A stretch of DNA of 64,000 nt from Acidobacteriota bacterium (GTDB taxonomy: Bacteria; Acidobacteriota; Holophagae; Acanthopleuribacterales; Acanthopleuribacteraceae): NCBI GenBank assembly GCA_030066195.1, contig JASJCB010000039.1, positions 1-64,000 of the forward strand. The letters are read 5' to 3'. Made by a program: the position numbers and the translations under genes. Below, piece after piece: positions 61,905-64,000 of the stretch (positions within the stretch are counted from its first letter, which is position 1; every line of letters begins with the position of its first letter). The notes beneath the pieces are model-generated. The model saw only the letters and a program-made list of their open reading frames with translations, was not told the origin of the DNA and did not search any database.

Positions 61905-61911
61905 TTCGGTC

Positions 61912-64000
61912 TCAGGCTTCACGGAAGGTCAATTCGCCCCGTGTGGCTTCAACGTGGACTCGATGCCCCTTGCTCACGCTGCCGTCCAGCAGAGCCGTGG
62001 CCAGCGGATTCAGCAGGTGCTTCTGGACGGCGCGTTTAATGGGTCGTGCGCCGAAAACCGGATCGTGACCCGCCTCGGCGAGGAAAGCCAGCGCTTCTTC
62101 GCTCAAATCCAGAACGATACCCTGCTCGGCCAGGCGCGTGTTCACCCGCGCGACTTGCAGGCGGACAATGCGCGCCAACATGTCGTCCGAGAGCGATTCG
62201 AAGGGAATGATGTCGTCCACCCGGTTCAGGAATTCGGGCCGGAAATGCTGTTTCATGGCCTCCATCAAACCCTTGTCCTTCTCCTCCCTGCTCAAGTCTG
62301 CTCGCGCCGCCAGATCCCCGGCCAGGTTGCTGGTCATGATGATCACGGTGTTGGTGAAGTTGACCGTGCGACCTTTACCGTCGGTCAGACGGCCGTCATC
62401 GAGGATTTGCAGGAGGATGTTGAAGACCTCGGGGTGGGCCTTCTCGACCTCGTCCAACAGGATGACCGAATAGGGCGAGCGGCGGACGCGTTCGGTCAGC
62501 TGGCCGCCTTCCTCGTGGCCCACATACCCCGGCGGCGAACCGATGAGACGCGAGACCGTGTGGCGTTCCATATACTCGGACATGTCCAGCCGAATCATCT
62601 TCTTTTCGGAATCGAACAATTGCTCGGAAAGCGCGCGCGCCAGCTCGGTTTTACCCACGCCGGTAGGACCCAGGAAGAGGAAGCTGCCCAGGGGTCGATC
62701 CGGATCCTGCAAGCCGCTGCGCGACCGTCTCACTGCATTGGCCACCGCGCTGACCGCACGGTCCTGGCCGATGACCCGTTCGTGCAGGCGCTCCTCCAGG
62801 TGCAACATTTTGGCTACTTCGCCTTCCAGCATTTTGGAGACGGGGATGCCGGTCCAGGTGCTGACCACGCGGGCAATGTCCGCGTCGGTGACCTCCTCGC
62901 GCAGAAGGCTGCCCTCGTCGCGGATGGCCTGGATGGCGCGCTCGTTTTCCCCGACGGCCTTGTCCAGTTCGATCAGCTTGCCGTAGCGGATCTCGGCCGC
63001 GCGCGACAGGTCGCCGTCGCGCTCGGCATCGGCCGCGGCAATTTTCAGGCGTTCTGTTTCTTCCTTCTTCTCCCGCAGTTGTTGGATGAGTTCCTTCTCG
63101 TGATGCCAGCGGTACTCCAACGCCTTCAACTGTTCGTCCAGGTCGGCGATCTCGGAGCGGACCTCGGTCAGGCGTTCCGAATGATCGCCGCCGCCTTCCA
63201 TTTTAAGGGCCTCCGCCTCTACTTCCAACTGACGCCGCTTGCGTTTGGCCTGATCGATCTCGATGGGCATGGAATCGATCTGGGTCCGGATGGTGGAGGC
63301 CGCCTCGTCCACCAGGTCGATGGCCTTGTCGGGCAGGAAGCGATCGGCGATATAGCGTTGTGACAGGTGAACGGCCGCAACCAGGGCGTTGTCGCGGATA
63401 CTGATGCCGTGGAAGACCTCGTAGCGCTCGCGTAGGCCGCGCAGGATGGCAATAGCTGCCGCCTCGTCCGGTTCGGCAATCATGACCGGCTGGAAGCGCC
63501 GTTCCAGGGCGCTGTCCTTCTCCACGTACTTCTTGTATTCGTTGAGGGTGGTGGCGCCCACACAGTGCAACTCGCCCCGGGCCAGGGCCGGCTTGAGCAT
63601 GTTGGAGGCATCCATCGCGCCCTCCGCGGCGCCCGCGCCCACGATGGTGTGCAATTCGTCGATGAAGAGAATGATCTCGCCCATGGCCGCGGTCACTTCC
63701 TTCAGCAAGGCCTTCAGGCGATCCTCGAATTCGCCGCGGAACTTGGCGCCCGCAATCATGGAGCCCAGATCCAGCGTCAGCACGCGTTTTTCCTTCAGGC
63801 CTTCCGGTACGTCGCCTTCCACGATGCGCTGGGCCAGACCCTCGGCAATCGCGGTTTTCCCTACGCCGGGTTCACCGATCAAGACGGGGTTGTTCTTGGT
63901 CTTGCGGCTGAGCACCTGGATGACGCGCCGGATCTCTTCCTCACGGCCGATGATGGGGTCCAGCTTGTTGGTGCGGGCAAGGTTGGTCAAGTCGGTGGTG
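61912..64000 (-). CDS. clpB: ClpB disaggregase, N-terminus beyond the window
   Basis: About 695 residues are visible of roughly 860; the frame is open through the right edge ([18 protein letters not shown]). Present are both AAA+ modules. NBD1 has [15 protein letters not shown] and the sensor region. The coiled-coil middle domain follows (about 310-420: [28 protein letters not shown]), which marks ClpB and not ClpA/ClpC. NBD2 has [26 protein letters not shown] and the C-terminal D2-small domain with GARPIKR. It lacks an IGF/IGL ClpP loop. ClpB works with DnaK to rescue aggregated proteins after heat stress. The N-terminal domain and promoter lie to the right. Confidence 0.97.
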   Translation of the reverse strand, partial: TTDLTNLARTNKLDPIIGREEEIRRVIQVLSRKTKNNPVLIGEPGVGKTAIAEGLAQRIVEGDVPEGLKEKRVLTLDLGSMIAGAKFRGEFEDRLKALLKEVTAAMGEIILFIDELHTIVGAGAAEGAMDASNMLKPALARGELHCVGATTLNEYKKYVEKDSALERRFQPVMIAEPDEAAAIAILRGLRERYEVFHGISIRDNALVAAVHLSQRYIADRFLPDKAIDLVDEAASTIRTQIDSMPIEIDQAKRKRRQLEVEAEALKMEGGGDHSERLTEVRSEIADLDEQLKALEYRWHHEKELIQQLREKKEETERLKIAAADAERDGDLSRAAEIRYGKLIELDKAVGENERAIQAIRDEGSLLREEVTDADIARVVSTWTGIPVSKMLEGEVAKMLHLEERLHERVIGQDRAVSAVANAVRRSRSGLQDPDRPLGSFLFLGPTGVGKTELARALSEQLFDSEKKMIRLDMSEYMERHTVSRLIGSPPGYVGHEEGGQLTERVRRSPYSVILLDEVEKAHPEVFNILLQILDDGRLTDGKGRTVNFTNTVIIMTSNLAGDLAARADLSREEKDKGLMEAMKQHFRPEFLNRVDDIIPFESLSDDMLARIVRLQVARVNTRLAEQGIVLDLSEEALAFLAEAGHDPVFGARPIKRAVQKHLLNPLATALLDGSVSKGHRVHVEATRGELTFREA

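Larger units (their letters stand above)
61605..61911. other. Intergenic region between pseudokinase operon and clpB
   Basis: Holds the candidate promoter at 61620-61648 and the clpB terminator at 61880-61904. No gene was found; plus-strand frames here are antisense extensions. Confidence 0.45.

Noticed and set aside
61837-63363. 508-codon plus-strand open frame
   Set aside because: Antisense to clpB and with no recognisable domain.
1-64000. tRNA, rRNA, CRISPR arrays, intact insertion sequences
   Set aside because: Looked for conserved tRNA T-loop patterns, repeat-spacer arrays and transposase motifs by eye on both strands; none was convincing. A computed scan could still find a short element.

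Overview
The window looks like chromosomal DNA from an acidobacterium, possibly of the Holophagae/Acanthopleuribacter type. The sequence shows a VWA protein of the kind described as Acidobacteria-specific, two very large sensor kinases with Reg_prop propellers and Y_Y_Y domains, paired giant DUF3857 proteins, many TPR proteins, strong AGGAGG ribosome sites and frequent TTG/GTG starts. The lineage is inferred from family content, not from a marker gene. No rRNA, tRNA, CRISPR array or intact insertion sequence was seen.

Layout. 1-2.6 kb is a decayed accessory patch: a shortened AAA ATPase, the C-terminal remnant of a DarG-like macro domain, and an intact ATPase with a nuclease-like C-terminus. 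2.9-8.9 kb holds an M17 aminopeptidase, argH, a 43-residue peptide with a Gly-Gly motif, a glycosyltransferase-TPR protein and a GFA protein with an extra N-terminal domain. 9-12.1 kb holds a small secreted six-Cys peptide followed by a frameshifted beta-propeller gene, a secreted Asp-Pro-Ile repeat protein, and a 54-residue RiPP-like precursor. 12.1-19.7 kb is two giant sensor kinases. 19.9-23.5 kb holds a tiny Cys/Lys protein, hemerythrin, universal stress protein and a REC-REC-GGDEF cyclase, followed by a candidate structured RNA on the minus strand. 24.2-29.6 kb is an NAD synthesis locus: a cysteine desulfurase divergent from nadC-nadA-nadB, with an orphan lasso-type B2 protease gene at the operon end. 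29.9-34 kb holds an M50 protease, a methyltransferase, a sigma-region-2-only protein, a FGE-fold protein, YigZ and an Mpo1-like protein. 34-43.8 kb is a cell-envelope block of two DUF3857/transglutaminase-like giants and the VWA protein. 44-49.2 kb holds an NTF2-like protein, a membrane TPR protein, an epimerase with a kinase remnant in front, a pterin dehydratase and a VOC protein. 49.4-55.2 kb holds a halogenase-like flavoprotein with a CoA-ligase-like partner, type III glutamine synthetase and a DUF434 protein. 55.6-61.5 kb holds a KamA-like radical SAM protein, an N-formylglutamate amidohydrolase-like protein, and an operon of pseudokinase-TM-STN protein, small secreted peptide and beta-propeller. 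ClpB runs off the right edge.

The best candidate for an undescribed system is the repeated pair of a small secreted Cys-containing peptide and a beta-propeller protein (8990-10113 and 58459-59715). In the second copy the pair is overlapped by a membrane pseudokinase carrying a secretin/TonB-type STN-like domain. The pairing recalls the NVEALA-peptide/6-bladed-propeller neighbourhoods of Bacteroidetes. Separate peptide genes (5835 and 11924) and a stand-alone lasso B2 protease (29126) suggest further peptide maturation chemistry whose partners lie outside the window.
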